A stretch of 64,000 bases of DNA, from the NCBI GenBank assembly GCA_902593285.1, contig CACJHW010000001.1, forward strand, positions 80,001 to 144,000. Direction: 5' to 3'. The position numbers and the translations under genes are program-made. This document shows, in pieces, positions 7,431 to 16,142 of this stretch; within the stretch, counting starts at the first letter, position 1, and every line of letters begins with the position of its first letter. The DNA is from an uncultured Pelagibacteraceae bacterium. GTDB taxonomy: Bacteria > Pseudomonadota > Alphaproteobacteria > Pelagibacterales > Pelagibacteraceae. Below the pieces are notes generated by a model. It saw only the letters and a list, made by a program, of their open reading frames with translations. It was not told the origin of the DNA and ran no database searches.

Positions 7431-10167
7431 CAGGATAAAGTATAGTAAAAAGATCTTTCCTTAATTCATGCGAATATTCATTAACATCAATTTTAAATTT
7501 TGAACCTTCTTCAATTAAAATTGGATTAAGATTGTCTTTTAAATTTATTTTTGAAATTTCGAGATCTGCTGGTCCAAATTCATCTTTCTTTATATAAGTC
7601 GTTATTGGATATTCAGTTGATCGTACATTTATTTTATTTATTTTAGCAATGGAACCGTCTTTAATCGCAATTCCAACATATGAGTTTGTAATATCTAAAT
7701 TTGTTCCATTTATAATACTATTTTCACCAATGCTAATAGCTTTATCCTGTATTTGAGAAGCTTTATAATTTTTAAGTACTAATGTGGTATTCGAAATATC
7801 TATTCCATCGTTTGCACAATTTGTGCAAGAAAAATTATCAATTTTTCCAAAAGAATAATCTAAGTCTAAACCATCTGCATAAATATTTTTAAATTCAATA
7901 TTTTTTAATTCAAACTCTGAATTAATAAAATTAATCCCATCATCACCACTTTTATTATTTTTAAATACAACATTTTTCATAATAATATTTGATTTATAAA
8001 CATTTAGTGAACCTTCTGAAATTATCAAATCTTTGTCACAATTTCTTAAATTATCAAATTCAGTATTTTCAAAGATTGAGGTTTCTTTGGCATTTATAAT
8101 TAAAATACATTGACCTGAATTTTTATTTTTGTATTTTATGTTATTTTTCTGATCATTATTAATTTGCTCAAAAGGCAAACCTTTGATCAATATTTTATTT
8201 TCTTTTGTGCCTTTTGCAATTATTGGAGATTTAGAGATTATCTGCGCATTATTTGTTAGAATAAGTTCTGTACCTGGTAAAATAATTAATTTTTTTGAAT
8301 CAGGAATAATAAGATCTTTAGAAATTATCCACTTACCATTCTTAACAACATATTCATCTTTAATTAATTCAATAAATTTTAAATTATTTTGATCCTGATC
8401 TTTATTATTATTATTTACTAAAAAGTTATCAAATTTAAGATTAATTTTATCACCAGATTCTAATGGATTAGAAATTATTTTAGTTAACTTTCTAAGTGAT
8501 CCAGAAAAATTATAGTGAATTTTTACGCTTTTAAAATTTTTAAAATCTGGACTATTAAAATTTATTGTTTGATAATTTATTGGAGATTTTTCGAATTTTA
8601 AGCTTGAAAACATCTTCAAATTCCTAGGTTTCAAATTAATATCTATAAATTTTTCAAAATTTTCTCCGTTATAACCTTCGATTTCAATTTTACTTACTCT
8701 TATAGGTAACACATGCTTATTTCCGACATCTAGTATTGTATTGTATGAGCCATTGGTCTTTTTTTGTTCATAAAGTAGATCTAAATAAATAGGATCATAG
8801 TAGTTAATGAAACTTTTAACTTTTTTAATTTTTGTTTGAAATAACTCGTGAGGGAACTCGTAATAGGGACTTGATTTATAAATCTTTCTTAAATTTTTGT
8901 TAAATTCATTTTTTATTTTAAAGTTAAATTTTTTTAAATATTCATCTTCAGAATATACTTCTAAATAGTAAACATATTTTTTTAAAAATTCCTCTGATAA
9001 AAAAATATTTTTGTAAAATATACCATAGTTATAAACATCAAGATATCTGATATGTCTTTGCTTAACCTCGTTTGGACTACTAATATAACCTTCATTATAC
9101 CAATCTTGAAATATTGGTTCTAATTTTAAAGAAATTGGATTTAAATAAAAACTCATATTAGCCCAGTGTATTCCATGCCATCCATCTAAAATATCGGAAG
9201 CCGCAAAACCCTTTGCTAATTGATCAATATCAAAAACTTCCTCTGCTTTTAATAATCCTTTTCTAAATTTATCAATCAAATTATAAGCAATATTATAATT
9301 TTTTATTCTTTCTGGATCTGGCTTTGAGATAATTTTTTTATTTGAACTTTTTAATATTGTTTCTTTTTTTTTAATATTTTCATTTAAGGTATCTATTTCT
9401 GTAGTTACAAAACTATTGTCGAAAGCTGCATTAACTGGATTTGTCATAGATAGATCAATGCTATCTCTTATAAAATTATTATCTAATCTGATTGAAATAT
9501 TATCTCTTCTTTTATTTCTAGTAAGTGTTGCCTCTGTAATATTTTCGTCAATTACATAAATGCCATGGTTTTCTCCATTAATAAACAGATTTACAAATTT
9601 ATACTCTAAATAAATTAAACCTTCTTGTTTCAGAAAATTTCTTGCATACCATTCAAGAATATATCCTCTTCTTCTTAAATCCATTAGATTAAATTCTCTC
9701 AGACCTAATATATTTCCTTTCTCTCTCTTTTTTATTTTCACTTTATAGGATATATTTTTATTTCTCATTGAGGGGTTTAGATGTGTTTCAGTATCTCTTC
9801 CTTTAAACCTAATTTTAGATTCGTATTGTTTATTATTATAAACAATAGAAATATCTACCCAATCATTAAGCTCAGATAAAATAGAATTAGTTTTAATAAA
9901 AACTTCTCGTCTATTATTTAGTTCTTTTAAGTTTTCGAAGTTTATATTTAAATAAATTTGATCAACGTCCTGAATTTTCCCTTTTATAAATTTATTAATA
10001 AATTTTACATTTTGGAAAATTAAAGGTTTTATAAATGTATAGAAAAAATGTTTTTTGTGAGCATAAGCACCAAGGGTAAATGAGATTAATATCAATAAAA
10101 TAATTGCAGAAATTTTAAAGTATTTTAAATTATTGATGAAATTAATTTTATTCTTTTTAAAATACAT
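7405..10167 (-). CDS. CotH-kinase family protein with C-terminal parallel beta-helix
   Basis: A 920-residue membrane-anchored protein. Residues 18-36 form one hydrophobic segment (signal anchor). A CotH-like region at about 80-420 has RFKGRDTETHLNPSMRNK, LREFNLMDLR, GENHGIYVIDE (198-208) and DILDGWHGIHWANMSFYLN followed by EPIFQDWYNEG. CotH proteins are protein-kinase-fold enzymes, known as spore-coat kinases but also common outside spore formers. Residues about 620-900 look like a right-handed beta-helix with repeats rich in Asn, Asp and Ile (GDDGINF, ADGLDLD, NDGIDIS). The C-terminal part may bind a polymer outside the inner membrane. The substrate is unknown. It is the middle gene of a three-gene minus-strand operon. 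Confidence 0.72.
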   Translation of the reverse strand: MYFKKNKINFINNLKYFKISAIILLILISFTLGAYAHKKHFFYTFIKPLIFQNVKFINKFIKGKIQDVDQIYLNINFENLKELNNRREVFIKTNSILSELNDWVDISIVYNNKQYESKIRFKGRDTETHLNPSMRNKNISYKVKIKKREKGNILGLREFNLMDLRRRGYILEWYARNFLKQEGLIYLEYKFVNLFINGENHGIYVIDENITEATLTRNKRRDNISIRLDNNFIRDSIDLSMTNPVNAAFDNSFVTTEIDTLNENIKKKETILKSSNKKIISKPDPERIKNYNIAYNLIDKFRKGLLKAEEVFDIDQLAKGFAASDILDGWHGIHWANMSFYLNPISLKLEPIFQDWYNEGYISSPNEVKQRHIRYLDVYNYGIFYKNIFLSEEFLKKYVYYLEVYSEDEYLKKFNFKIKNEFNKNLRKIYKSSPYYEFPHELFQTKIKKVKSFINYYDPIYLDLLYEQKKTNGSYNTILDVGNKHVLPIRVSKIEIEGYNGENFEKFIDINLKPRNLKMFSSLKFEKSPINYQTINFNSPDFKNFKSVKIHYNFSGSLRKLTKIISNPLESGDKINLKFDNFLVNNNNKDQDQNNLKFIELIKDEYVVKNGKWIISKDLIIPDSKKLIILPGTELILTNNAQIISKSPIIAKGTKENKILIKGLPFEQINNDQKNNIKYKNKNSGQCILIINAKETSIFENTEFDNLRNCDKDLIISEGSLNVYKSNIIMKNVVFKNNKSGDDGINFINSEFELKNIEFKNIYADGLDLDYSFGKIDNFSCTNCANDGIDISNTTLVLKNYKASQIQDKAISIGENSIINGTNLDITNSYVGIAIKDGSIAKINKINVRSTEYPITTYIKKDEFGPADLEISKINLKDNLNPILIEEGSKFKIDVNEYSHELRKDLFTILYPDAKISNTQ

Positions 10168-10178
10168 CCTCTTTGATT

Positions 10179-10853
10179 TTAGATAACATCATGTTTATTA
10201 ATAAGGTTTATCTCTATTTTATCATTAATAGATTTTATCTCTTTTATTAAATTATCAATATTGTTTGAGTCCTGGAAATTGATTACCAGACCAATTTGAG
10301 ACTTATCAATTAATAAATCAAAATCCCTTAGATAAACACTCGAACAATAATTTTTACATAAATTCAAAATTTTATCTAAATCTAGTTTACCATTGAAGTT
10401 TAAAGTTAAATAAATAGCTTCATTAGATACTTCTTTATTTCCAAAAAATTTTTCTTTTATAATTATTGAAGCAATAATTAATATTACAGCCATAATTGTT
10501 ATGAGTTTATAATTCGCACCTAAACCTAGTCCTATTCCAATACAAATAAACAAATATGATATTTCCTCAGGTTCTTTTATTGCTGTCCTAAATCTTATTA
10601 TCGAAAGTGCACCAACCAAACCCAAAGATAATGCGAGCGATGACTTAACAATAGAGATTATAAATGCTGTAGTCATAGCAATGACAATAAAATTTTTGCT
10701 AAAAACTTTTTTATTATTTATAGTATTGCTATAATTTACAAATACATACTCTAAAATCCATGCCAGTATTGCAGCTATAATTAAATTTAGGGCTAAATCT
10801 GTATAGTTTAATTGAATATTGATATTTTGTTTTAATGACGTTAAAGATTCCAT
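10179..10853 (-). CDS. DUF4956 integral membrane protein
   Basis: A 224-residue protein with an N-terminal membrane domain: hydrophobic segments near 21-40, 54-72, 76-88 and 99-133. The hallmark SIIRFRTAIKEPEE follows the third segment. The last ~85 residues form a soluble alpha/beta domain with a ferredoxin-like look. These traits match DUF4956, a family of unknown biochemical function that frequently sits beside VTC-domain proteins. It is the first gene of the minus-strand operon, 11 bp before the CotH gene. A role in transport or assembly of the VTC product is inference from neighbourhood only. Confidence 0.75.
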   Translation of the reverse strand: MESLTSLKQNINIQLNYTDLALNLIIAAILAWILEYVFVNYSNTINNKKVFSKNFIVIAMTTAFIISIVKSSLALSLGLVGALSIIRFRTAIKEPEEISYLFICIGIGLGLGANYKLITIMAVILIIASIIIKEKFFGNKEVSNEAIYLTLNFNGKLDLDKILNLCKNYCSSVYLRDFDLLIDKSQIGLVINFQDSNNIDNLIKEIKSINDKIEINLINKHDVI

Positions 10854-10863
10854 AAGTAATTAG

Positions 10864-10891
10864 GTTATATTGTAATAAATTGTAAATTCAA
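10864..10891 (-). promoter_or_regulatory. Candidate sigma-70 promoter of the DUF4956-CotH-VTC operon
   Basis: On the minus strand, TTGAAT (10886-10891) and TATAAC (10864-10869) are separated by 16 bp, in the 77 bp divergent gap. The predicted start lies about 4 nt before the ATG at 10853, giving a leaderless or nearly leaderless message. It supports the three genes being one independent unit. Confidence 0.35.
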
Positions 10892-10930
10892 TAAAAGGTT
10901 TTTTGAAATAAATCTTAAAAACATTAAATT

Positions 10931-12031
10931 ATGAAGATTCCTTATATTAATTTAAAAAAACAATACGCATTAGAAAAAAAAAAATTATTAAAAATAATTG
11001 ATAAAACATTTGCTTCAGGAAATTGGGTTGGAGGTGATGAAGTAACTACGTTTGAAAAAAATATCTCTAATGCATGTAATGTAAAATACTGTGTAGCTTT
11101 AAATAGTGGAACAGATGCACTAACTCTTTCTTTGCATTTATTAGGAGTTAAACGTGGTGATGAAGTAATAACTCCTCCAAATTCTTTTGTCGCCTCAGCA
11201 GCTACAATTATTCACTTAGGTGCAAAGCCTGTTTTTGTTGATATCAAGGATGACCAAAATATTGATGAAAATAAAATAGAAAATCAAATTACAAAAAAAA
11301 CAAAAGCTATTATGCCTGTTCATTTAACTGGCAGAATGTGTAATATGGATAAAATTTTAAAAATTTCTAAAAAATTTAAAATACCAATTGTAGAGGATTG
11401 TGCTCAATCAATTTTATCTAAGTATAAGAATAAATTTTCTGGAACATGGGGTGATGTAGGTTGTTTTTCTGCTCATCCTTTAAAAAATTTAAATGCCATG
11501 GGAGACTCTGGTTATGTTACTACAAATAATAAGTCACTTTATTTAAAAATAAAAAATTTACGATCACATGGCATGGAGGAAAATAGAAATGACATAAGTG
11601 ATTTTGGACATGTTTCAAGAATGGATAACATACAAGCAGCAATACTTAATTTTAGATTAAAAAATTTAAAACAAATAATTAAACAAAGAAGAAATAATGT
11701 TAATTTATATTTAGAAAACCTAGACAGAAAAAAAATTTTTTTTCCAAAAGAAAAATTTGATGAGTTCAATACTTATCATACATTTGTAATTCAGGTTGAA
11801 GAAAGAGAAAAATTAATTAAGTATTTAGCTGATAATGGTGTAGGCACGGCTATTCATTATCCTATTCCAATACATTTACAAAAAGCCTCTAAATTCTTAG
11901 GATATAAAAAAAATGATTTTCCAATTGCAGAAAAGCAATCTAAAAAAATTTTAACTTTACCAATAAATCAGTTTTTAAGAAAAGAAGAAATTAATTTTAT
12001 CTGTAAATTAATTAATAAATTTTATAAATAG
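10931..12031 (+). CDS. DegT/DnrJ/EryC1 PLP-dependent sugar aminotransferase
   Basis: A 366-residue sugar aminotransferase with NSGTDAL, EDCAQS and the Schiff-base lysine in SAHPLKNLN. It is strongly similar along its whole length to the DegT at 5636; the inverted CotH/VTC module lies exactly between the two. It is followed 12 bp later by the split transketolase, so it heads the 'sporadic carbohydrate' operon and probably aminates the keto-sugar made there or used there. The substrate is unknown. Confidence 0.88.
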   Translation: MKIPYINLKKQYALEKKKLLKIIDKTFASGNWVGGDEVTTFEKNISNACNVKYCVALNSGTDALTLSLHLLGVKRGDEVITPPNSFVASAATIIHLGAKPVFVDIKDDQNIDENKIENQITKKTKAIMPVHLTGRMCNMDKILKISKKFKIPIVEDCAQSILSKYKNKFSGTWGDVGCFSAHPLKNLNAMGDSGYVTTNNKSLYLKIKNLRSHGMEENRNDISDFGHVSRMDNIQAAILNFRLKNLKQIIKQRRNNVNLYLENLDRKKIFFPKEKFDEFNTYHTFVIQVEEREKLIKYLADNGVGTAIHYPIPIHLQKASKFLGYKKNDFPIAEKQSKKILTLPINQFLRKEEINFICKLINKFYK

Positions 12032-12043
12032 AGTCTTATAAAT

Positions 12044-12874
12044 ATGAATTATGAAAAAAAATCTTTATCAATATCTTTAGATCATAGATCAAAATACTTA
12101 AGAAAATTAGTATTAAAATGTTTGATAGGTGGTGACAGAGGGCATATGGGATCAGCTATGTCATTAATTGAAATTTTACGAGTTTTATATGATGATGTAT
12201 TAAAGTTTTTTCCAAGTAATCCAAAAAACGAAAATAGAGACAGATTAATATTGAGCAAAGGTCATGGTTGTTTAGCACTATATGCAATTTTAGCTGATAA
12301 AGGTTTTTTTTCTAAAAATGTATTAAGCACCTCTAGTAAATTTGACTCAATTCTTGGTGGACATCCTGAATTTGATAAGGTTCCAGGTGTAGAGGCTTCG
12401 ACTGGCGCTTTAGGACATGGAGCTCCAATTGGAATAGGTTTGGCAATAGGAGCAAAAATAGATAATAAGAAATTTAAAACTTTTGTAATTGTTGGCGATG
12501 GTGAAATTAATGAGGGATCATTCTGGGAAGCCTCAATGATTGCAAAAAAACACAAACTTAACAACTTTCACGTTATAATTGACTATAACAAGATCCAATC
12601 ATATGGAAGAACTAAAGATGTTTTAGATTTAGAACCTCTTAAAGATAAACTAGCTTCTTTTGGATACAAAGTAGAGCAGGTTAATGGTCATGATATAAGA
12701 AAATTAAAAACATATTTTAAAAAAATAAAAAATTCAAAAACTCCAACAGCATTAATTAGTCACACAATAAAAGGAAAAGGTTTTTATTTTGCAGAGCAAA
12801 ATCCTTTTTGGCATCATAAAAATTTTTTTACTGAAGAAGAAATAAAAAAACTTAATAGCTGCATGAAAGATTAA
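12044..12874 (+). CDS. Transketolase, N-terminal (thiamine diphosphate) subunit
   Basis: A 276-residue protein covering only the pyrophosphate-binding half of transketolase. Seen: GGDRGHMGSAMS, SKGHGCLALYA, GHPEFDKVPGVEASTGALGHG and the ThDP motif GDGEINEG, with Asn about 26 residues on (DYNKIQ). The C-terminal half is the next gene, starting immediately after the stop codon, so the pair form one enzyme. Split transketolases in sugar gene clusters are distinct from the housekeeping tkt, which is also in this window (62275). A likely role is two-carbon ketol transfer onto a modified or branched sugar; this is inference. Confidence 0.85.
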   Translation: MNYEKKSLSISLDHRSKYLRKLVLKCLIGGDRGHMGSAMSLIEILRVLYDDVLKFFPSNPKNENRDRLILSKGHGCLALYAILADKGFFSKNVLSTSSKFDSILGGHPEFDKVPGVEASTGALGHGAPIGIGLAIGAKIDNKKFKTFVIVGDGEINEGSFWEASMIAKKHKLNNFHVIIDYNKIQSYGRTKDVLDLEPLKDKLASFGYKVEQVNGHDIRKLKTYFKKIKNSKTPTALISHTIKGKGFYFAEQNPFWHHKNFFTEEEIKKLNSCMKD

Positions 12875-13810
12875 ATGAGAAAAACTTGTCTAGAAACTGT
12901 TTTTAAATTAGCAAAAAAAAATAAAAAATTAGTTTTTATTGGATCAGATTTGGGGCCTGGAGTTTTAGATAACTTTAAAAAAAAATATCCAAATAGATTT
13001 TTTATGGAAGGTGTTGCTGAACAAGCAATTATTGGAATGGCAGCTGGGTTGGCAATGCAAAAATTTAGACCGTATGTAAATACAATAGCAACCTTCATTA
13101 CAAGAAGATGCTTTGAACAAGTTGTAGTTGATTTATGTTTACATAATTTGCCTGTAACTTTAATTGGTAACGGAGGTGGAATGGTATATGCACCTTTAGG
13201 TCCAACTCATCAGGCAATAGAGGATATTTCAATTATGAGAGCTTTACCAAATTTAACCATTCTTTGTCCATGCGATGCTAATGATATGAAGCAGTTAGTT
13301 ATGCAAACTATTAAAGTAAACGGTCCAATTTACATAAGAATTGCAAGAGGGGGTGAAAAGATTATCTCAGATGGGTTTAAAGCAAAAATTGGAAAAGGAC
13401 TCATATTCAAAAGAGTACAAAAGTATAATTTTATAACAACAGGTGTGATGGCTCAAGTAGGATTAGATGCTATAGATAAACTTAAGAAGAAATATAATTT
13501 AAATGTTGGATTGATACACTTTTCAACTATAAAACCACTTGATAAGACTTTATTAAGAAAAATTTTTAAAAAATCTGAAAAGATAATTACTATTGAAGAG
13601 AATTTAAAAGAGGGAGGATTTGGCTCTTCTATTTTAGAGTATCATTCTTCACTAAATAATAATGATAAAACTAAAATAAAAATTTTTGGTTTAAAAAGCT
13701 CATTTTCAAATAAATATGGAACGCAACAAGAAATTTTGAAAGAAAACAACTTACATGATGATTATTTATCTAAAAAAATGTATAGATTTATTTTGAATGA
13801 TAGATTTTAA
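12875..13810 (+). CDS. Transketolase, C-terminal (pyrimidine-binding) subunit
   Basis: A 311-residue partner of the preceding gene; its ATG follows that gene's TAA directly. It has the pyrimidine-domain motif EGVAEQAIIGMAAGLA with its catalytic Glu, ATFITRRCFEQV, and GPTHQAIEDISIMRALPN. The C-terminal domain, with the EENLKEGGFGS segment, is complete. Length is normal for the split form. Its last 14 bp overlap the 2OG-oxygenase gene in another frame, so translation is coupled. Confidence 0.85.
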   Translation: MRKTCLETVFKLAKKNKKLVFIGSDLGPGVLDNFKKKYPNRFFMEGVAEQAIIGMAAGLAMQKFRPYVNTIATFITRRCFEQVVVDLCLHNLPVTLIGNGGGMVYAPLGPTHQAIEDISIMRALPNLTILCPCDANDMKQLVMQTIKVNGPIYIRIARGGEKIISDGFKAKIGKGLIFKRVQKYNFITTGVMAQVGLDAIDKLKKKYNLNVGLIHFSTIKPLDKTLLRKIFKKSEKIITIEENLKEGGFGSSILEYHSSLNNNDKTKIKIFGLKSSFSNKYGTQQEILKENNLHDDYLSKKMYRFILNDRF

Positions 13811-14612
13811 AGAATCTTACGAAAAAAAATTATCTAAAGATTTTAAGAAAAAAGGATACTTAATCTTTAATACTAATGATACTGCTTCGTTAAATTACCT
13901 CAGAGATAAAATAGTATCAAGCATTGAGAGGACATGTAATTTAAATCATAAAAAAAATAAATCCAAAGAGGAGTTTTTGAATACATTTCATAAAAAAATC
14001 AAGAAACATAATTTAAATAACCATAGATTAAAAATAATTAATTTAATTAATAAAGATAGAAAATTTAAAGAAAAATATTTCCATTCAGCTAAAAAATTAC
14101 TTTATACAATCGTTGGCAATGAACTATCAATGCAAACTAGGATAAATTTAAGCATTCAAACTCCTAAAGATAATAGTTCACTTTTACCAGTGCATTCAGA
14201 TATCTGGTCGGGGGATTCTCCTTTCGAGGTAGTAGTTTGGATACCCCTTGTGAATTGTTACAAAACCAAAGCAATGTATATTTTGCCTCCTAATGAATAT
14301 AAAAAAGTAGAAAAGAATTTTTCTAAATATTCTGGAAACTCAAGCAAAGAATTTTTTAGTAAAATTAAAAAAAAAGTAAAATGGATTCATATTGATTTTG
14401 GTCAAATATTAATCTTTAACCAGGCCTTACCACATGGGAATGTAGTAAATTTTGAAAAAGAGACAAGATGGTCAATGAATTGTAGGTTTAAAAGTATTTT
14501 CTCTCCTTATGGAGATAAAAAAATTGGAGAATTTTTTGAACCAATAACTTTAAAAGTAGCGTCTGAATTAGCACTGAAGTATAAATTACCACAAATAGAT
14601 GAAAAAAGTTAG
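13797..14612 (+). CDS. Sporadic carbohydrate cluster 2OG-Fe(II) oxygenase
   Basis: A 271-residue protein with the double-stranded beta-helix metal motif of Fe(II)/2-oxoglutarate oxygenases: HSD in LLPVHSDIWSGDSPFE, the second His in LPHGN, and an Arg in TRWSMNCRFKS positioned to hold 2-oxoglutarate. The HSDIWSGDSPFE and FSPYGDKK segments recall the family named in annotation as 'sporadic carbohydrate cluster 2OG-Fe(II) oxygenase'. It overlaps the LIC12192-like gene downstream. It probably hydroxylates a sugar or sugar nucleotide; the true substrate is unknown. Confidence 0.72.
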   Translation: MIDFKESYEKKLSKDFKKKGYLIFNTNDTASLNYLRDKIVSSIERTCNLNHKKNKSKEEFLNTFHKKIKKHNLNNHRLKIINLINKDRKFKEKYFHSAKKLLYTIVGNELSMQTRINLSIQTPKDNSSLLPVHSDIWSGDSPFEVVVWIPLVNCYKTKAMYILPPNEYKKVEKNFSKYSGNSSKEFFSKIKKKVKWIHIDFGQILIFNQALPHGNVVNFEKETRWSMNCRFKSIFSPYGDKKIGEFFEPITLKVASELALKYKLPQIDEKS

Positions 14613-15009
14613 AGGATATATGTTTAGCAGAAATTTTATGGGTGAAAGAGTTCCTCAACATATTCAAAATCAGGTTATTAGAAATTTTTGTTTTCAGAAT
14701 AACTTTCAATACATGTTAAGTGCTGTTGAATATTCTATGAGTAATTCAAGTCTAATTTTAAATCAAATTTTTAATGAAACCAAAAATTTAGATGGAATAG
14801 GTTTTTATAGTTTATTTCAACTCCCCAAAAAAGAGGAAGCGAGATATAAATTTTTAAAAAAAATTGTTAATAAGAAAAAATTTGCTTTTTTTGCTGTAGA
14901 AGATTTTATTTTATCGTCCTCTAAAGATATTGAAAAAATTGAAACTATATGGTTAATAAAAAAAATATTGCCTAAATGTCTTGAGGCAAAAGATTTTAAA
15001 AATGTTTGA
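14599..15009 (+). CDS. LIC12192-family sporadic carbohydrate cluster protein
   Basis: A 136-residue soluble protein. The opening RGYMFSRNFMGERVPQHIQN and the following VIRNFC resemble the LIC12192-type family of scattered surface-sugar clusters, which has no known biochemistry. No catalytic motif is recognised. The gene overlaps its neighbours on the left by 14 bp, and the next ATG follows its TGA directly, so it is embedded in the operon transketolase N/C - oxygenase - this gene - radical SAM. The constant company suggests that these proteins act on one intermediate. Confidence 0.7.
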   Translation: MKKVRGYMFSRNFMGERVPQHIQNQVIRNFCFQNNFQYMLSAVEYSMSNSSLILNQIFNETKNLDGIGFYSLFQLPKKEEARYKFLKKIVNKKKFAFFAVEDFILSSSKDIEKIETIWLIKKILPKCLEAKDFKNV

Positions 15010-15981
15010 ATGAATTTTGAAAAATATATAGTTAACAGAGTAGATCCAAAACAAAACCTAGAAGGTTTGCTTAGATTCCCAAAGTATGTAGAAATTGAAA
15101 CAGTAAATGCTTGTAATGCTAGATGTCCAATGTGCACTATCAATGATTGGAAAAGAAATTATCCAGTTATGAAAGATGATGTATTTAATAAAATAAGTGA
15201 TGAATTAATTGAAAATAAAAATTTTTTGGAGAGAGTAAGTCTATATAGAGATGGAGAGCCCTTAATTGATAAAAAAATTACTATGAGGATTAATAAGTTC
15301 AAGGAGAGTGGAATAGATAGTACATCAATAGCTACCAATGTTGCTCTTTTAACAGAAGAGAAATCTTACGATCTTTTAAATTCTGGTCTTGGTATGATTA
15401 TAATGTCAATAGATAGTTTAAAAAAAAAAGTTTTTGAAAAAATAAGAGTTAGGCTTAAATTTGAAGAAGTTTTACAAAATGCAATAAAATTTTTTGAGTT
15501 AAGAAACAAGATAAACCCAAACTGTAGAGTATGGGTGAGAATGATTAGACAAGAAGAAAATTATAATGAGTGGGAAGAATATTTTAATTTTTGGAAAAAA
15601 TACACCTCTGAACAAGACAGAATTTATTTTCACAATATATTTAATTGGGGAGGTCAACTTAAGAATTATAAACCTGTTTCAGGTTCTTTCGAGCCAAATT
15701 TACCTTGTATATCATTATGGAGTTTAATGGTATTTTTTGCAAATGGAGATGTTCCTCTGTGTAATGTTGATTATAATAACAAATATCCTGTTGGTAATAT
15801 TTTTAAAAACTCAATTAAAGAACTTTGGAATTCAAAAATTTCTAATCTTAGAAGAAAATATCATTTAGAAATGCAAAAAGATAAAATTAGTATATGTAAA
15901 AATTGTAATGTTTGGGATGAAGGTGGGGAGGAGCTTATTTCCAACGATTTTGCAGAAAAAGTTTCACTAAAAAATTTATAA
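15010..15981 (+). CDS. Radical SAM protein with SPASM-type C-terminal cluster
   Basis: A 323-residue radical SAM enzyme. CNARCPMC at about 35-42 supplies the CxxxCxxC [4Fe-4S]/SAM motif. The C-terminal part has CISLW, CNVDYNNKYPVGN and CKNCNVW, which fits a SPASM/twitch domain holding extra iron-sulphur clusters. Its ATG follows the stop of the LIC12192-like gene. Relatives in surface-polysaccharide clusters probably carry out radical rearrangement, dehydration or epimerisation of sugars. The specific reaction is unknown. Confidence 0.85.
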   Translation: MNFEKYIVNRVDPKQNLEGLLRFPKYVEIETVNACNARCPMCTINDWKRNYPVMKDDVFNKISDELIENKNFLERVSLYRDGEPLIDKKITMRINKFKESGIDSTSIATNVALLTEEKSYDLLNSGLGMIIMSIDSLKKKVFEKIRVRLKFEEVLQNAIKFFELRNKINPNCRVWVRMIRQEENYNEWEEYFNFWKKYTSEQDRIYFHNIFNWGGQLKNYKPVSGSFEPNLPCISLWSLMVFFANGDVPLCNVDYNNKYPVGNIFKNSIKELWNSKISNLRRKYHLEMQKDKISICKNCNVWDEGGEELISNDFAEKVSLKNL

Positions 15982-16003
15982 AATTATAGAGTCTAAATTA
16001 TTT

Positions 16004-16114
16004 ATGGATAATAAATCTTTTTTAAACAATGGTTTTCTTGTTATAAGAAATGTATTCTCTAAGCAACTATTAATAGAAATTCAGAAAATAATAAATAAAA
16101 TAAATTTAATTTAA
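16004..16114 (+). pseudogene. Truncated N-terminus of a PhyH-type dioxygenase
   Basis: A 36-codon reading frame ends at TAA (16112-16114). Its product aligns with the start of the next gene: NNGFLVIRNVFSKQLLIEIQ here against DNGYIIIRNAFPIKLHKEMQ there, with the Met at a matching position. No dioxygenase core follows, so this is a remnant of a duplicated or replaced PhyH gene rather than a functional protein. It fills the 160 bp between the radical SAM gene and the intact copy. Confidence 0.65.
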
Positions 16115-16142
16115 AAAAGAAATATAATTTAAATAAGTGATA

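Noticed and set aside
12044..13810. Transketolase broken by a stop codon
   Set aside because: The split falls exactly at the domain boundary, each half has its own start, and two-subunit transketolases are well known.
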